A stretch of DNA of 49,948 bases. It comes from Pseudomonas viridiflava (GTDB lineage Bacteria > Pseudomonadota > Gammaproteobacteria > Pseudomonadales > Pseudomonadaceae). The stretch spans positions 216,676 through 266,623 of the forward strand of contig NZ_LKEH01000043.1 of NCBI RefSeq assembly GCF_001642795.1, read 5' to 3'. This document shows, in pieces, positions 26,601-33,683 of this stretch. The translations under genes were made by a program, and so were the position numbers. Numbering within the stretch: position 1 is the stretch's first letter; the number at the start of each line of letters is the position of its first letter. The notes under the pieces are model-generated. The model was not told the origin of the DNA. It did not search any database and saw only the letters and a program-made list of their open reading frames with translations.

Positions 26601-27058
26601 ACGGCTGGGCCGCCAGCCGTCTGATCCGTCGCAACGCCTTGTCCCAGGCGCCGATCATCGTGTTGTCGGCCAACGCCAGCGGGTTCGCCGACGACAAGGA
26701 GCGCAACCTGCAAGTGTGCAACGACTACCTGCCCAAACCCGTGCACCTGCAACGACTGCTGGACCGCCTGCAACATCACCTGCAACTGACCTGGCTGCGT
26801 CGCGCGCACAACGCTCCGACACCTGCGCCCTCTCCCCGCGTACTGCCATCGCGGATGGACCTCGAAGAACTCTATGAATTGTGTGGCCTGGGCTACGTCC
26901 GGGGCATTCAGCAAAAACTCGACGCAATAGAACGTGATGGCGCAGGCAGTAGCGGCTTCGTCGCCGAGTTGCGCACCCTGGCTTCAGGCTTTCGCCTGGA
27001 TGAACTCAGCCACCAATTGAAAGAGGCGCTCCATGGACGCAATGACCCGAGCCGCTGA
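23657..27058 (+). CDS. NCS1 permease-histidine kinase-receiver fusion sensor
   Basis: An 1133-residue fusion. Residues about 20-480 form a complete NCS1 (purine-cytosine permease/allantoin-type) membrane domain with about twelve helices (FRIANTAVGAVSFLALEAIG; ITSLIYASFTF). Next is an eight-cysteine module, Cys504, 507, 519, 527, 530, 531, 537 and 541, likely a metal or redox site. Two more helices follow (about 573-595, 610-635), then HisKA with His691 (SHELRTPLNS), HATPase (N809; GVGLGLT) and a receiver with Asp975. Permease-kinase fusions are known, for example CbrA, where the transporter part acts in sensing. The start is GTG 23657 with AGGA upstream. It overlaps the response-regulator gene by 26 bases. 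Together with the adjacent urt-fmd operon, this suggests sensing of a nitrogenous solute. Confidence 0.9.
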   Translation: MRPSGSQRIIKVRRDYNRLVADETMEDYALRFTPKSFRKWSEFRIANTAVGAVSFLALEAIGGALVMSYGFTNTLWAIIAMAVVIFLTGLPISYYAARYGVDMDLLTRGAGFGYIGSTITSLIYASFTFLFFALEAAIMALALELYFHIPLALAYVICSIIVIPLVAYGITLISRLQMWSQPLWLTLLIVPYVFVIWKNPDALSDLTSFAGREGEGGTFNLLLFGAAFSVALSLVTQIGEQVDYLRFLPEKTRRNRKRWWAALLMAGPGWVIPGGLKIMAGAFLAFLALQHQVPIERAAEPTQMYLVAFNYVFLSPEWALAAMVLFVIISQIKINMTNAYAGSLAWSNFFARVTHSHPGRVIWLVFNVAIALILMELGVFDAIEEVLGLYANVAIAWIGALVADLVINKPLGLSPRHIEFKRAHLYDINPVGVGAMFIASLLSICAHFGALGELARAAPPLISLTTAMIAAPLIAWLTKGRYYLARDSDPLLLFPTGRQASLQCGVCNNAFESPDMAWCPAYGSPICSLCCSLDARCGDQCKTRSRLSMQFEDLIGRLLPRLPRRYLHTRLMQYLGLLSVLVLGLSGALALIYSQVSHGLTDQSPQAHHTLMLAFLKAFLTCCVFAGVLAWWVVLTRESRRVALEESERQTALLMQEIEAHHKTDQALQEAKEASEAANAAKSRYVTGLSHELRTPLNSILGFTQILQRDAATPSKHQDSLATIMRSSSHLLSLIDGLLDVAKIEAGKLRLEPSEILFREFLDDLQKMFTGPARDKGLTLRMELVGRMPDVVRGDEKRVRQILINLLGNAINFTDSGEVCLRVSYRLETAIFDIIDTGIGIAPEQLERIFQPFERGGLVRQDNGVGLGLTITRMLTALMGGALSVTSQPDEGTRFQVRLFLSEVRVPKAVVAVDHDLIGYEGPRRLILVVDDHIEHRKVISGMLAPLGFDVAQAANGQEAIRQVSLLHPDLILMDLSMPDMDGWAASRLIRRNALSQAPIIVLSANASGFADDKERNLQVCNDYLPKPVHLQRLLDRLQHHLQLTWLRRAHNAPTPAPSPRVLPSRMDLEELYELCGLGYVRGIQQKLDAIERDGAGSSGFVAELRTLASGFRLDELSHQLKEALHGRNDPSR

Positions 27059-27704
27059 AAACGGCATCATCCTCATCGTCGACGACGTGCCCGACAACCT
27101 CGCGCTGCTCTCCGATGCGCTGGACGAGGCGGGCTACATGGTGCTGGTCGCGCTGGACGGCCACAGCGCGCTGACCCGCATCCAGCGCCGCCGCCCCGAT
27201 CTGATCCTGCTCGACGCCATGATGCCGGGCATGAACGGGTTCGAGACCTGCCGCCAGATCAAGGCCCAACCCGACACGGCCAACATCCCGGTGCTGTTCA
27301 TGACCGCCCTCACCGACAGCGAACATGTGGTGCAAGGCTTCGAAGCAGGCGCCATCGACTACGTGACCAAACCGATCCAGTGCACCGAAGTCCTCGCCCG
27401 CGTTGCCTCCCACCTGCGTACCGCACGCATCCTGCAATCGGCCCGCAACGCCTCGCAACCCGCCAGCTTCGACGACAAACCCGCCTACGGAAAACTCTCC
27501 AGCCGGTTCCAACTGACCGACCGCGAAATCGAAGTCCTGCGCTGGGTGTCGTGCGGCAAGACCAACAAGGACATCGCCGACATCCTGCAACTGAGTCCAC
27601 GGACGGTGAACAAGCATCTGGAGCATATCTACATCAAGCTGGGGGTCGAGACGCGGACGGCAGCGACGTCGGTGGCGTTGGGGGTAATGGCGGGCGGGGT
27701 CTAG
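27033..27704 (+). CDS. LuxR/NarL-family response regulator
   Basis: A 223-residue response regulator. The receiver has the acidic pair Asp17/Asp18 and phospho-acceptor Asp61 (LILLDAMMPG), and a lysine in VTKPI. The C-terminal LuxR helix-turn-helix is LTDREIEVLRWVSCGKTNKD then SPRTVNKHLEHIY. Its start lies inside the last 26 bases of the permease-kinase gene, so the two are coupled and almost certainly cognate. The probable target is the urtA-fmdB operon through the TACGTCA cluster. Binding is inferred from context. Confidence 0.92.
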   Translation: MDAMTRAAENGIILIVDDVPDNLALLSDALDEAGYMVLVALDGHSALTRIQRRRPDLILLDAMMPGMNGFETCRQIKAQPDTANIPVLFMTALTDSEHVVQGFEAGAIDYVTKPIQCTEVLARVASHLRTARILQSARNASQPASFDDKPAYGKLSSRFQLTDREIEVLRWVSCGKTNKDIADILQLSPRTVNKHLEHIYIKLGVETRTAATSVALGVMAGGV

Positions 27705-27868
27705 AATGAAGCGTTCTATTCATGAGCGATTGCGGCTAGAGCGCCAACGCTCAGGACGCTTTTGAATAACGAAGATGGTTGACCATTGCAGACATAATCC
27801 AACAAATAGCGCACCGTGTTGCATAAAACTCAAATGCACCTTGCCCAACCTTCCTGTCTGGACTTCAC

Positions 27869-28108
27869 ATGACACCCAACGCAGAACACTACAACCCCTC
27901 CACCGAATACGCCGACAAGCTGATTTCACGCATCGGCCAGACACCGTCGTGGATCGCCAAGCGTATAGGGGTCACTGACAAGCGCATCAAGTACATCCTG
28001 GAAGGCGAAAGAACCGTCAAGGGTGAAACCACTCCGATTCAGATGACCTACACCGAACAGTTTGCCCTGGAGTGCCTCGCTGCAGAGGCCAAGGCGCTGA
28101 AGAAATAG
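27869..28108 (+). CDS. Small helix-turn-helix-like protein
   Basis: A 79-residue protein whose middle (ISRIGQTPSWIAKRIGVTDKR, then IKYILEGER) looks like a Cro/phage-type helix-turn-helix. It may bind DNA. No partner gene or operator is evident, and the ribosome-binding site is weak. It could be a remnant of a mobile element, but no other phage genes lie nearby. Confidence 0.6.
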   Translation: MTPNAEHYNPSTEYADKLISRIGQTPSWIAKRIGVTDKRIKYILEGERTVKGETTPIQMTYTEQFALECLAAEAKALKK

Positions 28109-28147
28109 GTTTGCATGCGCGGTTGCTCTCTTCTTGCCGCCCGCCTT

Positions 28148-29101
28148 TCAGGGACTGGACTTGATCCAGCCCCGGATCGCGATGCGCAGGCACGTCCAGG
28201 CGATGGTACCGATGATCAGCACTTCAGCAATGCCAGCCAGCATATGAAATGAAAAAGCCAGCGGTCGCTCATCCCAGTAATAAAGGGTCGGACGCGTTCG
28301 GTAGCCTGTGACACGCAGCCTTCCCGAAAACAGAGAAGGCACCAGGTCGAAAACGTTAGCCAACTCCAGCACAGCAAAAAAGGTTCCTAGCAGGGCGCTC
28401 ATCGCGCGAGCAGGCACGCCAATTTTTTCGGTCGGCTCAGACGCGGTCTCCTCTTCCGGGCGTTGCTTCACGCCCTTTCCGGCACTGACTCTGGCAGGGG
28501 CTGGAGCGGGCTTACAGGTCTCTGCCACACCTTTCGACACAAGCATGACGACCTCGGTAGGCACTGCCACGTCCAGATAGTCCGCCAACTGATTGAGCAG
28601 CCCGTCGGTGCGCTTGCTTCCCGGCACTACTGGAACGTTGTCGGTCGTCAGGCGATGCTCGATCCCGTCGCGCATGACCAGCCATAGCTGGGTGTAGATC
28701 GGCTTGCTGTCGGGATGGCGACGAAGTTCAAGGTGATCGCATGCATCGATGTTGAAGACCGCCAGCACGCGCTCACGGCGTCCAAAGAAATTTCGGGTGC
28801 GGCGCTTGCCCTCATTCTCACGCCTCGACAAGAGCAGGGTCTCGCGGTATCCGGTGTACACCATGATCACCAGGCCAAGGGCTGATAACAGCAGTGTTCC
28901 AAGCACCATCAATAACGCTGCCAATGGCTCAACGTCAACCAGCGGCGATCCGCCATTGAGGGCCACGCACACCATGAGCACCACCGGCGCGGCAACACCG
29001 ACGGGGCCCATCAGCAGCGCTATTCCATCCATCAGTCTGTTGCGTGTGTGGATGTGTAGATCACCCTGCGCGGTGCGCTCGAACCGGTATCCAATCAACA
29101 T
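28148..29101 (-). CDS. Unrecognised membrane protein
   Basis: A 317-residue protein that I do not recognise. Two hydrophobic segments lie at about 27-48 and 61-82, then a soluble region of about 130 residues (ERVLAVFNIDACDHLELRRH; DGIEHRLTTDN) and a Lys/Glu/Pro-rich linker. Two more hydrophobic segments occur at about 235-255 and 285-308. The start has GGGG upstream. It follows the membrane protein at 29314 on the same strand after 212 bases and a hairpin, so the two are neighbours rather than a tight operon. Confidence 0.6.
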   Translation of the reverse strand: MLIGYRFERTAQGDLHIHTRNRLMDGIALLMGPVGVAAPVVLMVCVALNGGSPLVDVEPLAALLMVLGTLLLSALGLVIMVYTGYRETLLLSRRENEGKRRTRNFFGRRERVLAVFNIDACDHLELRRHPDSKPIYTQLWLVMRDGIEHRLTTDNVPVVPGSKRTDGLLNQLADYLDVAVPTEVVMLVSKGVAETCKPAPAPARVSAGKGVKQRPEEETASEPTEKIGVPARAMSALLGTFFAVLELANVFDLVPSLFSGRLRVTGYRTRPTLYYWDERPLAFSFHMLAGIAEVLIIGTIAWTCLRIAIRGWIKSSP

Positions 29102-29236
29102 GCTGCCCCCAGATACACCGCGCTTGAAATCACTGCGAAGGCCATGACCAGCAACGTTATGCCTCAGGTCAGGATGATGTTAATGCGGCGAAGGATACAT
29201 GACGCCAGTGATAGCGCGTAGACCGATAGCACAGGA

Positions 29237-29273
29237 TTCAGCGCTGCCTGCCACCCTCCTCCGCAGCGCTGAA
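29237..29273 (-). terminator. Strong hairpin downstream of the 29314 gene
   Basis: TTCAGCGCTGC (29237-29247) and GCAGCGCTGAA (29263-29273) form a perfect 11-bp stem around a 15-base loop. It starts about 40 bases after the stop of the minus-strand gene. There is no T-run, so it may stabilise the 3' end rather than terminate. The minus-strand loop reads GGAGGAGGG, a purine-rich stretch that resembles a ribosome-binding site. Confidence 0.5.
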
Positions 29274-29313
29274 GCACTCGCGTTCACGACGCTTGAGTCT
29301 CGGCCGTCCTACC

Positions 29314-30309
29314 TCAGGGAATCTCGATGTCCTCGAAGGACGGTAAACCCTCCTGTGTGTTCGGGCGTATCCCCAGCACTTCACCTGAAACACGCTGCAA
29401 GATTGAATGGTCAGCCTCGATGGACGTTCCCGTACGACGATCCAGGGCTGACGATTCCAGTGGCGGGCTGAAGAGTAAAGCCTGGCGATAGCGACGAACC
29501 TGAGTGCCGACGGGATAGTGAACAGGGCCGAAATCAGCCTCACGATTCAATACGCCGTCCCATCCGAGCACATCACCATAAGGCCTGTTCAGCCGCATGC
29601 TCAGCCAGCGCAGTTCCATCCCCAGCATTGAGGTAGAGGTATCCCCGGCTCTTGCCTCCCATCCATCGTTCTCCGTGGAAAACACCTTCACGGGTCCCGT
29701 CCAGACAATGCCGCCCAGCGTGCTGCCTGGCGCCAGCGTGCAACCGTAAAAGCGCCACTCGGAAAAGTTGAAAGGGGCTCCGAACGGGAATCGGAATTCG
29801 ACGTCGCCCGGCGCGCACTTCCAGCCTTGCAGATCGTTGGCCGCCATTGTCTCGACCGTCGCCGAACCTTGGCCTTGCCACAGCGCAAGACTACGTACAC
29901 GTAGCCCCATGACGTTGCCTGGCGTACGGTCGAAGTTCGCCTGCTTGAGGCTCCGCAGACCGTAAGGCACCGGATTGCCACTCAAGTCGTTGAACGGCTC
30001 CAGATACTCCAGCCGGACCTGCGTACCCGCTGGCAGCACGAGGTCGCCCAACACCTCCTCATGTTCAAGCCGCGGATTATGTGCACGCCAGTCACGCCAC
30101 TCAGTAACCTCGCTCCAGACGTAGGGCACGCTGGCAAGCGTCAGGAACAAAATCATCAAACCAAAACGCCAACGCCGCGCCAGCATGTAGCGCCTGCAAC
30201 GCGGAATGAAAAAGGCCAGCAGGCAGGCAATCAATAACCCGAGCAAGACTTGAGAGAAGATGAAAATCAGGAAACCGACCATCATGGCCAGGGGGTTGAT
30301 TGGGATCAT
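29314..30309 (-). CDS. Unrecognised membrane-anchored protein
   Basis: A 331-residue protein that I do not recognise. Two hydrophobic helices near the N-terminus (about 8-35 and 47-65) are followed by about 265 residues that look largely beta-structured and rich in Trp, Gly and Pro (LPAGTQVRLEYLEPF; GWKCAPGDVEF; HYPVGTQVRRY). The big domain probably faces the periplasm. The frame can extend to TTG 30330, but ATG 30309 is preferred. Two repeats of a 'PxGTQVR' motif (about 94-100 and 267-273) hint at an internal duplication. Confidence 0.6.
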   Translation of the reverse strand: MIPINPLAMMVGFLIFIFSQVLLGLLIACLLAFFIPRCRRYMLARRWRFGLMILFLTLASVPYVWSEVTEWRDWRAHNPRLEHEEVLGDLVLPAGTQVRLEYLEPFNDLSGNPVPYGLRSLKQANFDRTPGNVMGLRVRSLALWQGQGSATVETMAANDLQGWKCAPGDVEFRFPFGAPFNFSEWRFYGCTLAPGSTLGGIVWTGPVKVFSTENDGWEARAGDTSTSMLGMELRWLSMRLNRPYGDVLGWDGVLNREADFGPVHYPVGTQVRRYRQALLFSPPLESSALDRRTGTSIEADHSILQRVSGEVLGIRPNTQEGLPSFEDIEIP

Positions 30310-30512
30310 GGGTGCTCTGGAAAACCTCAAGACAGGTGGGCAGACTCAGTCATGCAACGGTATTTCACATGTGGGGCGACGCGAAATCGAAGGTTTGACG
30401 TAGGGCCAGCTTGTTGAAATGAATGTTCGATTCACCCATCAAGAGTGGGGGTCGAGCCAGAGGTTCTCCGAAAGCTTGCCCCATCCGATCGCAACGAACT
30501 GTATCGAAGAAC

Positions 30513-30956
30513 TTAACGACCAAGCTCCATGATATGGGTGGCACCCTCCTCATTCGTTCTCCTGAAACTACATCGTAAATAAAAGGCATCCCCGTCAGTC
30601 GTGTCGGTGGAAAGCCGCACGATACGAAAGTGTCCAGCGGCATGTTCAACAAGCCTTTCAACCAACACTCGTCCGACGTTTTGCCTCCTTGCTACGGGTG
30701 AAACATAGAGCCTTCGGAGCCTGCCCACGCCGTTCTGCATGTAAGGATCAACTGAAACGCCTCCAATGCCGATGAGGCAACCGTCCAGCGAGGCGGCCAT
30801 GAGGCATTCGCCTGGCGCGTCAAAACGATTGGCGCCACTGCCCCACTCGACAATCAAGCGTGTCAGAAATCTGAAGCCCTCCTCGGCTGCCTGCATTTCC
30901 AGCATGTGGATTTGCGACGGAAGTTGCGTGATCTGTTGAATCTCGACCGGCTTCAT
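30513..30956 (-). CDS. GNAT-family N-acetyltransferase
   Basis: A 147-residue acetyltransferase. The acetyl-CoA binding stretch is RRLYVSPVARRQNVGRVLVE, a variant of the Q/RxxGxG/A loop, with the beta-strand IGIGGVSVDP before it and FYLRCSFRRTNEE after it. The start has GGAGG eight bases upstream. It is divergent from the DUF3592-like gene. The acceptor substrate is unknown. Confidence 0.87.
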   Translation of the reverse strand: MKPVEIQQITQLPSQIHMLEMQAAEEGFRFLTRLIVEWGSGANRFDAPGECLMAASLDGCLIGIGGVSVDPYMQNGVGRLRRLYVSPVARRQNVGRVLVERLVEHAAGHFRIVRLSTDTTDGDAFYLRCSFRRTNEEGATHIMELGR

Positions 30957-31044
30957 TGATGGATCCTCCGTCCTGGATATCGTTGACAGGTTTCGGAGAC
31001 CTCATTGTAATACCCGCCGTTAAGGATGAAGCAAGGGACCTGCC

Positions 31045-31482
31045 ATGACCTCCACACCCCCTTCCAACCAGGGCAATCTGCTCCGGGCGCTGATTTTCAT
31101 ACCGCTGGGTCTTTGCCTGCTTTTCATCGCCCTATGGCTGGGCCAGGACCGGCTTGGCTTTCTGGCCGATGCGCAACGCGCCGAAGGTCATGTCAGCGCT
31201 CTGAACTCGGGCGGCAGCCACCCGCAAATCGACTTCACCGACGCCACGGGAAAGGTGGTCAGCTACCCCGAAAGCGGGCTTATCTTCGGCTACGAGGCGG
31301 GAGATTCAGTGACCGTACGCTACCGCCCCGAAAATCCGTCCGGTACTGCAATCATTGAAGACCCCGGTGCGTTATGGGGCGCGACCCTGTTAACAGGGTT
31401 GTTCGCTATTGTATTCACCGCAGGCGGCGGCTATCACTCGGCTGCATGGATCCGCCGACGCAGCACGGCACGACCCTCATAG
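31045..31482 (+). CDS. DUF3592-like membrane protein
   Basis: A 145-residue protein with one membrane helix near each end (about 13-34 and 112-133) and a short beta-rich domain between (AEGHVSALNSGGSHPQIDF; YEAGDSVTVRYRPENP). This is the layout of DUF3592 proteins, whose function is not known. AAGGGA six bases before ATG supports the start. Confidence 0.75.
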   Translation: MTSTPPSNQGNLLRALIFIPLGLCLLFIALWLGQDRLGFLADAQRAEGHVSALNSGGSHPQIDFTDATGKVVSYPESGLIFGYEAGDSVTVRYRPENPSGTAIIEDPGALWGATLLTGLFAIVFTAGGGYHSAAWIRRRSTARPS

Positions 31483-31652
31483 GCATTCAGATGAAATTAC
31501 ATGGCCTATAAGTGTCGGCGGCGGGCGATACAGCAGTGTCGGCTACCGCGCCTGGCAAACCAACTTATGGCACTGTGTACCCCGTTTCGGGCACGCATCA
31601 AACGCTGCATCACACCACTGAATGATCGAACATCGCAGACAGGCAACTATCC

Positions 31653-31949
31653 ATGACACAAAAAACCGACCAAGCATTTTATGACCGGGCTGATGCTCAT
31701 ATCAGTCTGGCAAACCAGCAGATCGACAAGCCCGAAGACCTCGGCAAGGTAAGCGCGTCAATGACCTTCGGCGCTACGCGATTCAATGCATGGGTGACTT
31801 CACGCAGCTTTAAATCCGGAACTGAAATGGCCGAAGCGCGGGAGGAAATCGTCAAGTATTTCTGCGAGCAGTATCGAATGATGCTTGAGGACAATCTTGA
31901 CGAGCATATCCAGAATTTTGACCGCTACAAGGTCGACAGTAAGGACTGA
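31653..31949 (+). CDS. DUF3144 family protein
   Basis: A 98-residue soluble, helical protein matching the DUF3144 pattern: FYDRADAHISLANQQ at the start, SASMTFGATRFNAWV in the middle and ENLDEHIQNFDRY-like ending. The function of the family is unknown. It stands alone, with 170 bases of unremarkable sequence upstream. Confidence 0.85.
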   Translation: MTQKTDQAFYDRADAHISLANQQIDKPEDLGKVSASMTFGATRFNAWVTSRSFKSGTEMAEAREEIVKYFCEQYRMMLEDNLDEHIQNFDRYKVDSKD

Positions 31950-31997
31950 TGGACAGGGGCCGTGGCGAAGCGGCACTGCATGCCTTGCCGCAATCGA

Positions 31998-32477
31998 TCA
32001 GTGGCTGATATGCCTCAAGTGAGTGATGGCCAGAAAGATAACGGGGCCGTCAGATGACGTTGGTGCTCGATAGCAGCCCAGTGCGTTCAGATGGTGAACC
32101 GCGACGGCAGCCAGCTCCCAGGCCATGGACTCATCTTCCAACTGGATGGCCTGTTCTGCACCAAAACACTCAGCGCCAGAGATGGCTTGCAGTTGCTTCA
32201 GCGGCAGGGCTTTTTCACGAAGGGCGGTGAGTACCGTTGGATTACTCCAGGCCCACAGCCAACTGCCGTGCCTGGGTGAAAAAGAGCCTATGTTGATGAT
32301 CTGCCCTTCAACGGCCAGCCGGTCGTTTTCATCGAAAAACTGGACCGTAGCAGCCTCCTGATCCAGCCACCAGCGAGCCATGTTACCCAGCCCATAATCA
32401 CGACTGAGCTGCTCCTGCTTGGCCATCAGGTCTGCCATGGCTGTCTCCAGCAGATGTTCAAACGTCTGCTCCAGCAT
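31998..32477 (-). CDS. DUF6882-like hypothetical protein
   Basis: A 159-residue soluble protein. The central part (FDENDRLAVEGQIINIGSFS, then GSWLWAWSNPTV) and AWELAAVAVHHLNALGCYR toward the end resemble the DUF6882 family of uncharacterised proteins. It is convergent with the DUF3144 gene and divergent from the alpha/beta hydrolase. No function can be assigned. Confidence 0.72.
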   Translation of the reverse strand: MLEQTFEHLLETAMADLMAKQEQLSRDYGLGNMARWWLDQEAATVQFFDENDRLAVEGQIINIGSFSPRHGSWLWAWSNPTVLTALREKALPLKQLQAISGAECFGAEQAIQLEDESMAWELAAVAVHHLNALGCYRAPTSSDGPVIFLAITHLRHISH

Positions 32478-32619
32478 CAGTTCTTCCTTGCCTATTCAGT
32501 GGACTTTTTCAGTGTAAGGCCTTGCTGAGGCTTTCGAAAAGCCAGGACTCTTTGCGTAGAGCACGCTCGGGGGCATCTCCGCCCTCTTGAGCTAGCCCTG
32601 ATGGAATCCATGACGATCA

Positions 32620-32689
32620 GTAACCAATAAATTGTATTTGACAGGTTACATGCCTAGTCGTAACCTAAAACCTCAAATTTAATGGTTAC
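32620..32689 (+). promoter_or_regulatory. Twin GTAACC-N18-GGTTAC inverted repeats
   Basis: Two inverted repeats with the same spacing: GTAACC at 32620 with GGTTAC at 32644, and GTAACC at 32660 with GGTTAC at 32684. Both have exactly 18 bases between arms, and they repeat at a 40-base interval, about four helical turns. They lie immediately before the alpha/beta hydrolase gene, ending 13 bases before its ATG, and suit a repressor binding side by side. No candidate regulator for them lies beside the gene. Confidence 0.6.
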
Positions 32690-32702
32690 ACAGGAAGCCA
32701 TC

Positions 32703-33644
32703 ATGACCTCTCCCAAATCGATTGCAGCAGCCGGACTCGCCGCATCCCTGCTTGCTGGCGGTGCCCAGTCCGCCGATGCGACCCATCCGGTTCACTACCG
32801 CTACGAGCAGGTCGGTGATGTGAAGGTGTTCTACCGTGAAGCAGGCAACCCCAGCTCGCCCACGGTTCTGTTGCTCCACGGCTTCGCGGGCTCATCGTTC
32901 ATGTTCCGTGAACTGATTCCAGAACTGGCCGATCGTTACCACGTGATCGCGCCGGATCTGCCAGCGTTTGGCTTCACCGAAGCGCCTGCGAAGGACCAGT
33001 ACAGCTACACCTTCAGCCAACTGGCGAAGACCATCGGCCAGTTCACTGAACAGCTCAAGCTCGATAAATACGCATTGATGGTGCATGACTATGGCGCCCC
33101 GGTCGGCTGGCGTCTGGCTGTCGCTCACCCTGAGCGAGTGACCGCAATCATTTCCCAGAACGGCAACGCCTATGAGGAAGGACTGGGCGATAGTTGGGCG
33201 CCGATCCAGAAGTACTGGCACGAACCAACGCAAAAGAACCGGGAAACCTTGCATGACTTCCCGACACCAGCATCGATCAAGTGGCAATATCTCGAAGGCG
33301 TTGCCGACAAGAGTTCGGTATCACCGGATGGCTACACGCTGGAAGGACTCCAGATATCGAAGCCGGGTAATGCCGATATTCAGCTCGACCTGGTACTGGA
33401 TTACGCCTCGAACGTTGCGATGTACCCGACCTTTCAGGATTACTTTCGCAAGTATCAGCCGCCTTTGCTGGCGGTCTGGGGAAAGAACGATCCGTTCTTC
33501 CTTCCCGCCGGAGCGGAGGCCTGGAAGCGTGATATTCCCAAGGCAGACATCCGCTTCTATGACACGGGACACTTCGCCCTTGAAACCCATGGCAGGGAAA
33601 TCATTCCAGTGATTCGTGAGTTTCTGGACAAGAACGTACGGTAA
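32703..33644 (+). CDS. Exported alpha/beta hydrolase with Asp nucleophile (dehalogenase-like)
   Basis: A 313-residue alpha/beta-fold hydrolase with a signal peptide (AAAGLAASLLAGGAQSADA). The oxyanion region is HGF (59-61). The nucleophile position is Asp129 in VHDYGAPVGW, not serine, as in haloalkane/fluoroacetate dehalogenases and epoxide hydrolases. His290 (TGHFALETHG) and Asp263 (GKNDPFF) complete a plausible triad. Periplasmic members with this motif are common in Pseudomonas, but the substrate is unknown. The frame reaches 32682, inside the operator; ATG 32703 with AGGAA upstream starts the signal peptide. It is convergent with the MFS gene. Confidence 0.88.
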   Translation: MTSPKSIAAAGLAASLLAGGAQSADATHPVHYRYEQVGDVKVFYREAGNPSSPTVLLLHGFAGSSFMFRELIPELADRYHVIAPDLPAFGFTEAPAKDQYSYTFSQLAKTIGQFTEQLKLDKYALMVHDYGAPVGWRLAVAHPERVTAIISQNGNAYEEGLGDSWAPIQKYWHEPTQKNRETLHDFPTPASIKWQYLEGVADKSSVSPDGYTLEGLQISKPGNADIQLDLVLDYASNVAMYPTFQDYFRKYQPPLLAVWGKNDPFFLPAGAEAWKRDIPKADIRFYDTGHFALETHGREIIPVIREFLDKNVR

Positions 33645-33656
33645 TCGGGATGCTGT

Positions 33657-33681
33657 GGCAGGCAGCGCAAGGCTGCCTGCC
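33657..33681. terminator. Bidirectional hairpin between convergent genes
   Basis: GGCAGGCAGC and GCTGCCTGCC form a perfect 10-bp stem with a 5-base loop between the hydrolase and MFS stop codons. It lacks a T-run. Confidence 0.6.
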
Positions 33682-33683
33682 CA

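Noticed and set aside
27869..28108. Small helix-turn-helix gene as antitoxin of a toxin-antitoxin pair
   Set aside because: No toxin-like partner lies next to it; the neighbour at 28148 is convergent and encodes a membrane protein.
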